From: Salinisphaera sp.
GTDB lineage: Bacteria; Pseudomonadota; Gammaproteobacteria; Nevskiales; Salinisphaeraceae
Direction of reading: 5' to 3'
Assembly: GCF_002729955.1 (NCBI RefSeq)
Contig: NZ_PBYA01000008.1
Coordinates: 62,001 to 126,000, forward strand
DNA length: 64,000 nucleotides
The position numbers and the translations under genes were made by a program. This document shows, one piece after another, positions 1 to 8,387 of the stretch. Under the pieces are notes generated by a model. It did not search any database and was not told where the DNA came from. It saw only the letters and a list, made by a program, of their open reading frames with translations. Each line of letters opens with the position of its first letter. The first letter of the stretch is position 1.

Positions 1-27
1 GCGCATTTTTTTCAAGCACCGGATACC

Positions 28-78
28 GCGCACCGGCCGCCCGACACTGCCCCGCCCCGGGCCGAGCGGCCGGTGCGC
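28..78. other. Large inverted repeat just past the yghU-like stop
   Basis: A perfect 13-bp inverted repeat (28-40 and 66-78, arm GCGCACCGGCCGC) encloses a 25-base GC-rich spacer and ends three bases from the stop codon of the transferase gene on the minus strand. It could fold into a strong hairpin that ends or stabilises that transcript. On the minus strand no T-run follows the stem directly, so it is not a textbook intrinsic terminator. Confidence 0.5.
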
Positions 79-80
79 GT

Positions 81-959
81 TCAGTCTGCTGCCTCGAGCT
101 TGTCCTGGGTACGGTATTCGAAGTCGCTGGCGTCGTGGCGCTCACGCAGCTGCTCCTGCGGTTCGCCCCAGAGACGGTTGACCATACGCCCGCGCCGCAC
201 GGCCGGACGCGCATCGATTTCCTGTGCCCAGCGCTGCACGTTCTCGTACTCCTGCACCTGCAGGAATTCGCCCGCATCGTAGAGCCGGCCGAGTGCGAGC
301 GCGCCGTACCAGGGCCAGGTCGCGATATCGGCAATGCTGTATTCGCCGCCGGCCAGATACTGGGATTCGGCCAGGCGCCGATCGAGCACGTCGAGCTGAC
401 GTTTGACTTCCATGGTGAAGCGATCGATCGGGTACTGCATCTTCTCCGGCGCATAGGCATAGAAATGCCCGAAGCCGCCGCCCAGATACGGGGCGCTGCC
501 CATCTGCCAGAACAGCCAGTTCATCGCCTCGGTACGCGCTGCGGGTTCGCCCGGAAGGAATTCACTGAACTTCTCGGCCAGATACAGCAGAATCGAGCCG
601 GACTCGAACACCCGCGTCGGGTTGGTCGTACCGTAGTCGACCATCACCGGAATCTTGGAGTTGGGGTTGATGGCGACATAGCCGCTGGAAAACTGCTCGC
701 CCTCGCCGATATTGATCGGCCAGGCGTCGTATTCCGCGCCCTCGTGGCCGAGTTCGAGCAGCTCCTCGAACATGACCGTGGCCTTCACGCCGTTGGGCGT
801 AGCCAGCGAATAGAGCTGGAAGTCGTGCTTGCCGACCGACAGCTCGGCTTCGTGGGTCGGGCCGGCGACCGGGCGATTGATATTGGCGAACTTACCGCCG
901 CTGCCCTTTTCCCAGGTCCAGACTTTCGGCGGCGTGTAATCGTGGTTTGCGTCACTCAT
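81..959 (-). CDS. yghU: YghU-like glutathione transferase / disulfide-bond oxidoreductase
   Basis: A 292-residue protein that matches E. coli YghU (288 aa) along its whole length as I recall that sequence: KVWTW near the N-terminus, FANINRPVAGPTHE, LYSLATPNGVK, the SSGYVAINPNSKIPVM segment of the thioredoxin fold, then the all-helical domain with FESGSILLYLAEKF, GGGFGHFY and ERHDASDFE. Known Nu-class members bind two glutathiones and reduce disulfides and organic peroxides. The start is the second of two adjacent ATGs; 14 further in-frame residues upstream look non-native. It is the last of a minus-strand run with padC and the antiporter, 95 bases after padC. One of three GST-fold genes in the window. 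Confidence 0.93.
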   Translation of the reverse strand: MSDANHDYTPPKVWTWEKGSGGKFANINRPVAGPTHEAELSVGKHDFQLYSLATPNGVKATVMFEELLELGHEGAEYDAWPINIGEGEQFSSGYVAINPNSKIPVMVDYGTTNPTRVFESGSILLYLAEKFSEFLPGEPAARTEAMNWLFWQMGSAPYLGGGFGHFYAYAPEKMQYPIDRFTMEVKRQLDVLDRRLAESQYLAGGEYSIADIATWPWYGALALGRLYDAGEFLQVQEYENVQRWAQEIDARPAVRRGRMVNRLWGEPQEQLRERHDASDFEYRTQDKLEAAD

Positions 960-1054
960 CATCGAATTATGTTGATAGCTGTTGGCCGCGATTATCCGCA
1001 TATCCGGGCCTTGGCGTCGAACTGGCCACCGCCGGGCAGCGGCCAGGACATCGA

Positions 1055-1579
1055 CTAGTTGCGCCGGTCTGCATAGCCGTCGGGCAGTTGCTGCGGCGCC
1101 TCGGCGACCACGCTTTCGTCATCGATTTCGCGCGTTTCCACGAAGGTCAGCCGGGCGAATTCGTCGATCACCTGTTTAGGGTAGGTCGGGCCTGCATCAC
1201 GCAGCGCGCGCATCGTCTCCAGATGATCGTTCTGGTAACACACCGTTTTTTCCGGTGCCTCGACCACCCAGCGCGGAAAGAAGATCACGCCGTGCAGACG
1301 TCGCTCGGCGAAGTTCGCGGTCACACTCACCGAGGTGCCGGTGGGCTCGTCCCACGATACCTTGCAGACGTCGTCGGACAGGCGTGCGATATGCGCGGCC
1401 TGATCGCGTACCCAGCGCCCGCCGACCATACCGCTATGAATACGGTAGTCGATGGTGCGGGCGTTCTTGATATACATCTCGTACTGCCAGCCGTTGTCAT
1501 AGGTATAGATGAAATGGCGGCCGAGAAAACCGGCAAGCTCCTCGGGATGGGTCGAGTCGAAGGATTCTTCCGTGATCAT
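1055..1579 (-). CDS. padC: Phenolic acid decarboxylase
   Basis: A 174-residue protein that decarboxylates hydroxycinnamic acids (ferulic, p-coumaric, caffeic) to 4-vinylphenols in the cytoplasm. The family signature is almost intact: FIYTYDNGWQYEMYIKN, TIDYRIHSGMVGGRWVRDQ, VSWDEPTGTSVS, HGVIFFPRWV, VCYQNDH and YPKQVIDEFA, matching Bacillus PadC along its length. The Tyr and Arg residues of the IYTY and RWVRDQ stretches line the known active site. The N-terminus is about ten residues longer than Bacillus PadC. PadR-type repressors often control such genes; none is seen here. It lies between the CPA1 antiporter and the yghU-like gene on the same strand. Confidence 0.95.
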   Translation of the reverse strand: MITEESFDSTHPEELAGFLGRHFIYTYDNGWQYEMYIKNARTIDYRIHSGMVGGRWVRDQAAHIARLSDDVCKVSWDEPTGTSVSVTANFAERRLHGVIFFPRWVVEAPEKTVCYQNDHLETMRALRDAGPTYPKQVIDEFARLTFVETREIDDESVVAEAPQQLPDGYADRRN

Positions 1580-1657
1580 GAGACAGCGCTGTTCCTTAGA
1601 AGCCTGGGGCGATGATGCGCGCCGGCCGCTTGCATGACCATGAACGCGTCGCTTCGC

Positions 1658-2899
1658 TCAATGGCGACGGCCCAGACGTCGGATCACCGGCCCTACCGTC
1701 AGCCCCTGGCCGACGATAGAGAACAACACCACGCAGTAGGTGATGGTCAGCAGCGTATCGCGGGCGTCGCCGGGCGGTAGCGCCAGGGCCAGGGCCACCG
1801 AAATACCGCCGCGCAGCCCGGCCCAGGTCAGCAGCGCACTGGCGTTGCTGCCCAACCGGTGCCAGGGGCGCACCAGCTGCAGGGCCACGCTGACACAGCC
1901 GTAGCGGGTGACGAGCACCAGCGGGATCGCGCATACGCCGGCCAGCAGGTAGCGCCCGTCGAGGGTGATATGAATCATCTCCAGCCCGATCATCACGAAC
2001 AAGACGGTGTTGAGGATTTCGTCGACCGTTTCCCAGAAGGTGTCGAGATGCGCACGGGTGGTGTCGCTCATCGCGAACATGCGCCCGTGGTTACCCACCA
2101 GCAGGCCGGCGATGACCATGGCGATCGGCCCCGAGGCATGCAGCACCAGCGCCAGCTGATAGCCGCCGAGCACCACCGCCAGCGTGACCAGAATCTCCAC
2201 CTGGTGATCGTTCATGCGCCGCAGCATCCAGAAGGCCAGCCCGCCCAGGGCCAGGCCCAGCAAGGCACCGCCGACCACTTCCTGAACGAACAACAGCGCG
2301 ATCTCACCCGCGCCTTCCACATGGCCGGCGCCGGTCAGGCCGAGCAGGGCCAGAAAGACGACCACCGCCACGCCGTCATTGAACAAAGACTCGCCGGTGA
2401 TATTGGTTTCGAGCTCCTGCGATACCCCGGCCTGCTTGAGCAGGGCCAGCACGGCGATGGGATCGGTGGGGGTGATCAGCGCGCCGAACAGCAGACAGTA
2501 GACAAAGCTCAGCTCAAAGCCCAGAAACGGCACGAGCAGATAGGTCACGCAGCCGATGATCGCGGTGGAAAGTACCACCCCGACCGAGGCCAGCACGCCG
2601 ATGGAAAAGCGATGCCTCCACAGATCGCCCAGGTTGACCTGCAATGCGCCGGCAAACAAAAGGAAGCTGAGCATGCCGTCCATCAGCGTGCGGTTGAAGT
2701 CGATGGCCAGCCACCAGTCGCCGGTCTGTTCGCGCACCGCCAGAACGCCGAAGTAATCGGCCGCAACCAACCCGGCCGAAACGACCAGACTGAGCAGCAT
2801 CACGCCGATCGTGGTCGGCAGGCCCACGACGCGGTAATTGACGAACGCGAGCACCGCGGCCAGCGATACCACGACGGCGCTAATCTGTAGCAGACCCAC
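1658..2899 (-). CDS. CPA1-family Na+/H+ antiporter
   Basis: A 413-residue membrane protein with about twelve hydrophobic segments, of the NhaP/CPA1 type that exchanges cytoplasmic Na+ (or K+) for external H+. The diagnostic core is clear: FGALITPTDPIAVLALLKQAG and then ITGESLFNDGVAVVVF, with the conserved aspartates of transport helices 5 and 6 (TPTDP and FND). There is no long C-terminal cytoplasmic or TrkA-C domain; the protein ends shortly after the last helix with RRLGRRH. It heads the minus-strand run antiporter-padC-yghU. Substrate ion and pH dependence cannot be read from sequence. Confidence 0.88.
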   Translation of the reverse strand: MGLLQISAVVVSLAAVLAFVNYRVVGLPTTIGVMLLSLVVSAGLVAADYFGVLAVREQTGDWWLAIDFNRTLMDGMLSFLLFAGALQVNLGDLWRHRFSIGVLASVGVVLSTAIIGCVTYLLVPFLGFELSFVYCLLFGALITPTDPIAVLALLKQAGVSQELETNITGESLFNDGVAVVVFLALLGLTGAGHVEGAGEIALLFVQEVVGGALLGLALGGLAFWMLRRMNDHQVEILVTLAVVLGGYQLALVLHASGPIAMVIAGLLVGNHGRMFAMSDTTRAHLDTFWETVDEILNTVLFVMIGLEMIHITLDGRYLLAGVCAIPLVLVTRYGCVSVALQLVRPWHRLGSNASALLTWAGLRGGISVALALALPPGDARDTLLTITYCVVLFSIVGQGLTVGPVIRRLGRRH

Positions 2900-2941
2900 G
2901 GCCTGTCCCCCAGCAAAAACGCGACAGGATAGCGCGTGGGC

Positions 2942-4003
2942 TTACGACCTGGATATCGAATCCAGCCGGTAGACACGGGCGGCCGTGTCGAAGAACAGCG
3001 CGTTCTTTTCGTCTTCGGAACAGCCGCGCGTCAGGTACTTGAAGGCGTTCCAGAGGGTGACGTAATCGCAGCTGAAGTGATCGACCGGAAAATTGCTCTC
3101 GAACATGCAGCGCGTCGCACCGAAGGCTTCGATACAGGTTTCGATATAAGGCGCCCAGGCGCCTGCCAGCGCTTCGTGCGACGCCGGTCGATGTTCATAG
3201 GACCATTCGAAGCCGGCGAACGGCATGGCCAGCCCGCCGAGTTTGACCACCACGTTGTCGCAGGCTGCCAGGGCCTTGATCCGTCTGCGCCATTCGTCAA
3301 AGCGGGCATCGCGCTGGCCTGCATACACGCCGATACCGACCGGGCCGCCGACGTGGTCGAGCACGATCGTCGTGTCCGGGAAGGCCTGGGCCAGATCGAC
3401 CAGATCCGGTAGCTGGGGCTCCAGCAGCCAGGCATCGAAGCTCAGCCCCCGCGGCGCCAGTTCGGCAAACCCCTTGCGAAAATCGGGGTCGCGCAGCAGA
3501 TGGGCGGGCGTGCCACGGGTCGATAGCGGGCCCAGCACGTTTTCGTCCGCGTCGTAGGCCGCGCTGTGGCGAATGCCGCGAAAGCGGCCCTGCCCGGCGG
3601 ATAGATGGGCCTCAAGCACCTCGGCCACGTCCGCGCCCAGACGCAGGTCGGCATGGCCCACGATGCCGGCACAGGCGCGCGTATCGCCATAGACACCGCT
3701 GGCGGCTACGGCCGCCACGCCGTTGACGAACTCGGTTTCGCCCACGCTGCGCAGGGGTTTGGGGCCGTCGGCGCGATACATCGCCCGGCATTCGATGAAC
3801 ACCGTTGCGCGGATGTCGTGGCCGCGGTCGGTATCGGCCAGCAGCTCGTCGAGCATGTAGCGCGGGCGTTCGCGCAGCATGCGGCTGAAGCCGTGTTCGG
3901 CGAACGGCATGGCGCCGAGATCCAGCCGCGAGCGATCCCATAGATGATGATGGGGGTCGATGATCGGACGGTGGGGTTCGAGTATGTCGGCTTTTTCGCT
4001 CAT
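2942..4003 (-). CDS. Amidohydrolase-2 family metal-dependent hydrolase
   Basis: A 353-residue TIM-barrel hydrolase of the amidohydrolase_2 group, which includes lactonases and decarboxylases of aromatic catabolism. The strand-1 metal motif is PIIDPHHHLWD near residues 13-23; further family blocks are FRGIRHSAAYD, the GGPVGIGVY region after VLDHV, and MFESNFPVD with its conserved Asp near the C-terminus. The chosen ATG is preceded by a good GAGGAG site; an upstream ATG adding five residues lacks one. It diverges from an MFS transporter gene, so the two may handle the same compound. The substrate is unknown. Confidence 0.85.
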   Translation of the reverse strand: MSEKADILEPHRPIIDPHHHLWDRSRLDLGAMPFAEHGFSRMLRERPRYMLDELLADTDRGHDIRATVFIECRAMYRADGPKPLRSVGETEFVNGVAAVAASGVYGDTRACAGIVGHADLRLGADVAEVLEAHLSAGQGRFRGIRHSAAYDADENVLGPLSTRGTPAHLLRDPDFRKGFAELAPRGLSFDAWLLEPQLPDLVDLAQAFPDTTIVLDHVGGPVGIGVYAGQRDARFDEWRRRIKALAACDNVVVKLGGLAMPFAGFEWSYEHRPASHEALAGAWAPYIETCIEAFGATRCMFESNFPVDHFSCDYVTLWNAFKYLTRGCSEDEKNALFFDTAARVYRLDSISRS

Positions 4004-4052
4004 GGCGCTCCTCTGCACGTGGCGGTTCGTTGTTGTGCCCGAAACTTATCAT

Positions 4053-4066
4053 CGAACGAGCGTTCG
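4053..4066. promoter_or_regulatory. Putative TetR-type operator
   Basis: A palindrome CGAACG-AG-CGTTCG lies in the 149-base divergent gap between the amidohydrolase and MFS transporter genes, with a further GGTTCG half-site just to the right. The arrangement resembles operators of TetR-family repressors. No TetR gene is in the window, so the regulator would be elsewhere. Palindrome seen directly; regulatory role inferred. Confidence 0.4.
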
Positions 4067-4152
4067 GTTCGTGAAAGACCGTGCACGGTTATTTGATGTA
4101 GCAGGCATATTCAGGCCTGCTAGGGGCATCGTGTTTTCATCGGACGCCTGAC

Positions 4153-5337
4153 ATGAGTGCTTATCGAGACGGCATACGCCTGGGCGTGGCCGGCGCGGCC
4201 GCGGCGGCGGCGATCTATTTCCCGCAGCCGCTGGCCGCGCGCATCCAGACCAGTTTCGATGTATCGGTGCTATGGGCGGCGATGCCGATGACGTTCGCTT
4301 TCATCGTGCTCACCTCCGGGCCGGTTGTGTTCGGGCGCTTCATTACCGTGGCGCGGGCGATGCGTATCGTCATTGTCACCGAGCTGCTGCTCGCCGCGCT
4401 GTTTGCGGCTCAGGCCGTGGCCTTCGATTCGCTGCCCTATTTCCTCCTGCGCGCGCTGCAGGTGTTTTTATTGCCGCTGTTGATCCCGGCGGTAATCACC
4501 GGCTCGTCGAACATTCAGGGCTCGAACAATCGCGCCCGCGATCTGGCCTTCTATACCGCGGGCACCATCGTCGGCGGTGTCGGCGGGCGGTTGATCGCCG
4601 TAGGGTCGGTCACATTCGAACACTGGCAGCTCGGCAGCCTTGCCATTACCGCCATGCTGCTGTTCTCGGCCTGGCTGCTGCGCGATCCGCCGGTACTGGG
4701 CAGCGACATGCCGCGTCGGCCATCGGCCCATGCCAACACGGCCGTCCCGCCGGTGGAGCAGAAGAAGAGCTGGTGGTGTCAGGTGACCCTGTCCTACCCG
4801 GGCCTGGCACTGGCCTTTGGCGTGCTGACCACGGTACTTACCTGTCTGCCCTTCGAGATCGGCTACAAGCGTGGCGGCGCGCTGATGCTCGCCATCGTCT
4901 ACGGCGGTTATGCCGTGGGCATCGCCACATCGCTGGGCGCACCGGTGATCACCCGTATCAGCCGTGGCCTGCCCAATGCGACCCTGGTGGCCGCCATCGT
5001 GTTCGTCATCGGCCTGGGCGGCGTCATCCAGGGCTCGTTTCCGGCGCTGGTGGCGGGCGTGGTGCTGCTGTGCGGCAGCATGGTGTTCCAGCAGGCCACC
5101 CAGATCGTGCTGCTCAACGACTACTTCGCCCGTTCCCAGTCGGGCACGGTGAGTGCGCTGTTCGTGGCCGCGGTATTCGCCGGCGGCACCCTCGGCTCGA
5201 GCGTGATGGTGTCGCTTTATGAATGGGCCGGCTGGGGCGTGGTCATGGGGATCTGCCTCGTTTTTGCGCTCGTGGCCGGCTACTGCGTTTATGCCGCGGC
5301 CCGTCAGCAGGCCCAGGCGGCCCGCGCCCTGCCCTGA
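4153..5337 (+). CDS. MFS transporter, drug/metabolite efflux type
   Basis: A 394-residue polytopic protein with about twelve hydrophobic helices and a hydrophilic central loop (around residues 185-210, RPSAHANTAVPPVEQKKS). The first helix has the IYFPQPLAARI pattern typical of the YnfM-like branch of the major facilitator superfamily, and LRALQVFLLPLLIP fits the helix-4 region. Such proteins export sugars, drugs or metabolites in exchange for protons. It diverges from the amidohydrolase gene over a gap with a palindromic operator-like site, which suggests joint control. The substrate is not predictable. Confidence 0.85.
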   Translation: MSAYRDGIRLGVAGAAAAAAIYFPQPLAARIQTSFDVSVLWAAMPMTFAFIVLTSGPVVFGRFITVARAMRIVIVTELLLAALFAAQAVAFDSLPYFLLRALQVFLLPLLIPAVITGSSNIQGSNNRARDLAFYTAGTIVGGVGGRLIAVGSVTFEHWQLGSLAITAMLLFSAWLLRDPPVLGSDMPRRPSAHANTAVPPVEQKKSWWCQVTLSYPGLALAFGVLTTVLTCLPFEIGYKRGGALMLAIVYGGYAVGIATSLGAPVITRISRGLPNATLVAAIVFVIGLGGVIQGSFPALVAGVVLLCGSMVFQQATQIVLLNDYFARSQSGTVSALFVAAVFAGGTLGSSVMVSLYEWAGWGVVMGICLVFALVAGYCVYAAARQQAQAARALP

Positions 5338-5412
5338 CCACGCCGACACAGGCGCTGGTGCTGCGCGCTGCCGCGCGGCAGACTGCGACCGTATTTTCCA
5401 ACCGAGCGTGGC

Positions 5413-6345
5413 ATGTCGTCGATCATTCTCCACCACTACGGAGCTTCCCCGTTTTCGGAAAAGGTTCGGGCCATTCTGGGTTACAAGCAGCTCGAATGGC
5501 GCTCGGTGCTCATCCCGCGCATCATGCCCAAACCGGAGCTGGTGGCCCTGACCGGCGGCTATCGCAAGACGCCGGTCATGCAGATCGGGCGCGACATCTA
5601 TGCCGATACGCATCTGATCACACGCCAGATCGAGCGACTCGCGCCCGAACCGAGCCTTTTCCCCGAGGCCGATATCGCGAGCGTCATCGGGCTCGAACAG
5701 CTCGGCGACAAGCGGCTGTTCCTGGCCGCTGTACCGGTGATGTTCCGCCCGGCGGGCCGTGCAGTGCTCATCGACAAACTCGGCAAAGACTATCTGGCCA
5801 GCTTTGGTGCCGACCGCGCCGCCTTGTTCAAGGGTGGCCATGTCGCACGTCCGGACGCGGCGTACTCCGACGCGGTTCTGCCGCCAACGCTGGATGCCGT
5901 AGATCACCAGCTCACCGACCGTGACTTTCTGTTTGGCGAGCGCCCCTGTATTGCCGATTTCTCGGTCTATCACCCCATCTGGTATATCCGCTCGAACAGC
6001 GGTGTAGCGCCACTGCTCGACGACTACCCCAACCTGCTGGCCTGGGCCGATCGCGTCCGCGCGCTGGGACACGGCACCCGCGAAGATATCGATGCCGGCC
6101 AGGCGCACGAGATCGCCGCGCGCTGCGAGCAGTGGCAACCGCTGCCGGCCGCGGTCGAGGGCGGACTCGTCCCCGGCACGCGGGTATCGGTTGCGGCCAC
6201 CGATTACGGCACCGAACCCAGCCAGGGTGAGCTGGTATCGATCGCCGCCGACAGCATGACCATTCAACGCGGAGGCCCGGACGGACAACCCGTTCGCGTG
6301 CACTTCCCGCGCGACGGTTTTCGTGTCGAGGCGGCCGAGGCGTAG
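5413..6345 (+). CDS. Glutathione S-transferase family protein with extra C-terminal domain
   Basis: A 310-residue protein. Residues 1-80 form a thioredoxin-fold GST N-domain: LHHYGASPFSEKVRAILG has Ser where glutaredoxins have Cys, followed by KTPVMQIG and YADTHLITRQIE. A helical domain follows, with ERPCIADFSVYHPIWYIRS near residues 180-200. Unlike a normal GST (about 220 aa) it carries some 80 further residues ending in a short beta-rich segment (GTRVSVAATDYG to VHFPRDGFRVEAAEA). The tail role is unknown. It follows the MFS gene by about 75 bases on the same strand and may be cotranscribed. Confidence 0.85.
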   Translation: MSSIILHHYGASPFSEKVRAILGYKQLEWRSVLIPRIMPKPELVALTGGYRKTPVMQIGRDIYADTHLITRQIERLAPEPSLFPEADIASVIGLEQLGDKRLFLAAVPVMFRPAGRAVLIDKLGKDYLASFGADRAALFKGGHVARPDAAYSDAVLPPTLDAVDHQLTDRDFLFGERPCIADFSVYHPIWYIRSNSGVAPLLDDYPNLLAWADRVRALGHGTREDIDAGQAHEIAARCEQWQPLPAAVEGGLVPGTRVSVAATDYGTEPSQGELVSIAADSMTIQRGGPDGQPVRVHFPRDGFRVEAAEA

Positions 6346-6465
6346 CCCCTGCGGCGGCGCGCCGCCCTCGCCGTGTTGCGAAAAAACCGAGCCGGGCCGT
6401 TGTACCCACCGGCCCATGCCACCATTATCGGTTCATCCATTCGACCCGCCGATAGAGGCCGAGTC

Positions 6466-6654
6466 ATGAAACGAGCACTGGGCGCGATGGCCGCCAACTG
6501 GCTGCGCAAACCGGAAAACCAGGAACGCATCAAGCGCACCGCGCGCAACGTGTGGGGCAAATTCCAGCAGCGCCGTGAGGCCCGCAAGAACCCGAGCGCG
6601 GGCACGAAGGCCCGCGAGGCCCGTCCCACCGAGCGCAACAGCCACGATGAATGA
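6466..6654 (+). CDS. Small basic hypothetical protein
   Basis: A 62-residue strongly basic protein (MKRALGAMAANWLRKPENQ..., then KRTARNVWGKFQQRREARK). The start has an AGAGG-like site eight bases upstream. The gene overlaps the next lipoprotein gene by 8 bases (ATGAATGA), which supports real, coupled translation. I do not recognise a family; no membrane segment or signal peptide is visible. The N-terminal half could form an amphipathic helix. Confidence 0.6.
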   Translation: MKRALGAMAANWLRKPENQERIKRTARNVWGKFQQRREARKNPSAGTKAREARPTERNSHDE

Positions 6655-7027
6655 GTCGCGTGCAAAACGTGCACGCGGCGCGGGGCTGCTCGCAATGCTT
6701 GCGGCCGTGCTTCTCGCCGGCTGTGCGGGCGGCCCGCCCGAGGATCCGACCGAACCGGCCTATCAGCGCTATTGGCAGTGCGCCTATGGCGCGGCCATGC
6801 CCTATGCAGCGGACTACAGCGTGAGCCCGCGCAGCGCGGCCGCTAGGGCGCAGTCGGCCTGCGCCAACGTCTATCGAGCGTATCGCGATGCGCGCATCAA
6901 CTATGTGCGTTCGGTCGTGCCCTCGCATGATCGCGACATGGCGACCACGCTGGGCAATCAGGCGGCGCGGGAACGGCGCAAGATGGTCACGCAGCGCCTC
7001 ATCGAGCTGGTTGCCGAGGCGCGTTAA
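6647..7027 (+). CDS. Hypothetical lipoprotein
   Basis: A 126-residue protein with a clear lipoprotein signal peptide: basic start (MNESRAKRARG), hydrophobic stretch LLAMLAAVLLAG and lipobox LLAGC, so it should be acylated at Cys and exported. The mature part is rich in Ala, Arg and Tyr (QRYWQCAYGAAMPYA, CANVYRAYRDARINYVRS) and has two further cysteines. The function is unknown. The start codon lies inside the end of the small basic gene, so both are probably one transcript. Confidence 0.7.
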   Translation: MNESRAKRARGAGLLAMLAAVLLAGCAGGPPEDPTEPAYQRYWQCAYGAAMPYAADYSVSPRSAAARAQSACANVYRAYRDARINYVRSVVPSHDRDMATTLGNQAARERRKMVTQRLIELVAEAR

Positions 7028-7162
7028 AAGTCCTCGCGGGTGGCCGCACGCGCTGCGTTCCGGCTCTACCCTGCGCCCGCGTGGCAAATCGGGTTACGGG
7101 CAGCCCGGCCGTCTTTGATACCGTCGGTCATGAATTGAATGCACCGACCAACGAGCCCCGCC

Positions 7163-8329
7163 ATGACTGCGCAAACACTGCCCGACACGATGCACGCGAT
7201 GCGCCTGACCGGCCACGGCGGCGTAGACAAGCTCGTCTACCAGGACGACGTGCGCACCCCCACGCCGGGGCCCGGCGAAGTCGTGGTCCGAGTGACCGCC
7301 ACGGCCAAGAACAATACTGACCGCAAGGCCCGCGAAGGCCTTTACCCGACCCGTGAAGCCAACGATGTGACCTCGTTCGCGATCGGCGGCACGCCGACGC
7401 TGACGTTCCCGCGGATTCAGGGCGCGGATATCGTGGGCCGGGTGGCGGCGGTCGGCGACGGCGTGGATGCCTCGCGTATCGGCGACCGGGGCCTGCTGGA
7501 CTTCAATATCTATGCCGAGACGCCCAACGGGGCCCGGCGCGATATCAACCTCATGCCCGACTATTACGGCCACGGCGCCGACGGCGGCTATGCCGAGTAT
7601 GTCGCCGTCCCCGCCGATCAGTTCCATACCATCGACAACGATCTGAGCGATGCCGAGCTGGCCAGCCTGGGCATGTGTTCCTATCAGACCGGTTACCATA
7701 TGCTCACGTCGGCGAACATCACCGCGGGCGAGCGTGTGCTGGTCACCGGTGCCAGTGGCGGCGTGGGCACGGCGCTCATCCAGCTGTGCCGGGTGATCGG
7801 CGCCATTCCCTATGCGCTGAGCACGCCCGACAAGGCCGATGCGCTGCGCGCGCTGGGCGCCGAAGCGGTGTTCGATCGTGCCGATATGGACGATTTCACG
7901 GCGACGGTGCGCGAGGCCACCGACGACGAACCCATCGATGCGGTGATGGACCTGGTCGGCGGCGACATGACCCGTCGCTTCATCGACACGATGATCTTCG
8001 ATATGGGCCGTCGCACCACCTATCCGCGCCTGAGCATCGCCGGCGCCAGCGGCGGCAACGTCAGCGAAGTGCTCTGGACCCGTATCTATCTCTATCAGGT
8101 GCAGATATTCGGCGTATCCCACGGCACCCGCGACGAGGCCGAACAGCTCATGCGCTGGATTCGCGGTGGTGAACTCCAGCCCGTGCTCCATGCCGCGTTC
8201 AAGCTGTCAGAACTGCACGAAGCCGAGCGCTATTTCGTGGATCGCTCCAGCAATTACCTGGGCAAGATCGTGATCGTGCCCGACAGCCAGTGGGACCAGC
8301 ACGGCGCCCCCTACGCGCTGACCGGCTGA
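7163..8329 (+). CDS. MDR-family (quinone oxidoreductase-like) NADPH oxidoreductase
   Basis: A 388-residue medium-chain reductase. The GroES-like domain opens with MHAMRLTGHGG and holds VRVTATAKNNTDRKAREGLYP and PRIQGADIVGRVAAVG. The Rossmann domain has the dinucleotide loop VLVTGASGGVGTALIQL, then VFDRAD and AVMDLVGGDM. Catalytic and structural zinc cysteines are absent, as in the zinc-independent quinone/enal reductases. The ATG eight codons into the open frame fits the usual start better than the first. It is followed 58 bases later by the proline-racemase-family gene. The substrate, probably a quinone or alpha,beta-unsaturated carbonyl, is uncertain. Confidence 0.85.
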   Translation: MTAQTLPDTMHAMRLTGHGGVDKLVYQDDVRTPTPGPGEVVVRVTATAKNNTDRKAREGLYPTREANDVTSFAIGGTPTLTFPRIQGADIVGRVAAVGDGVDASRIGDRGLLDFNIYAETPNGARRDINLMPDYYGHGADGGYAEYVAVPADQFHTIDNDLSDAELASLGMCSYQTGYHMLTSANITAGERVLVTGASGGVGTALIQLCRVIGAIPYALSTPDKADALRALGAEAVFDRADMDDFTATVREATDDEPIDAVMDLVGGDMTRRFIDTMIFDMGRRTTYPRLSIAGASGGNVSEVLWTRIYLYQVQIFGVSHGTRDEAEQLMRWIRGGELQPVLHAAFKLSELHEAERYFVDRSSNYLGKIVIVPDSQWDQHGAPYALTG

Positions 8330-8387
8330 CCCGTCCGAACTCGCAGCGACGCCTGCATCGCTCCCGAATTTTTCAAGAGACCGCGGC

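Noticed and set aside
4468-6417. A 649-codon minus-strand frame antisense to the MFS transporter and GST genes
   Set aside because: It spans two clear plus-strand genes and shows no motif.
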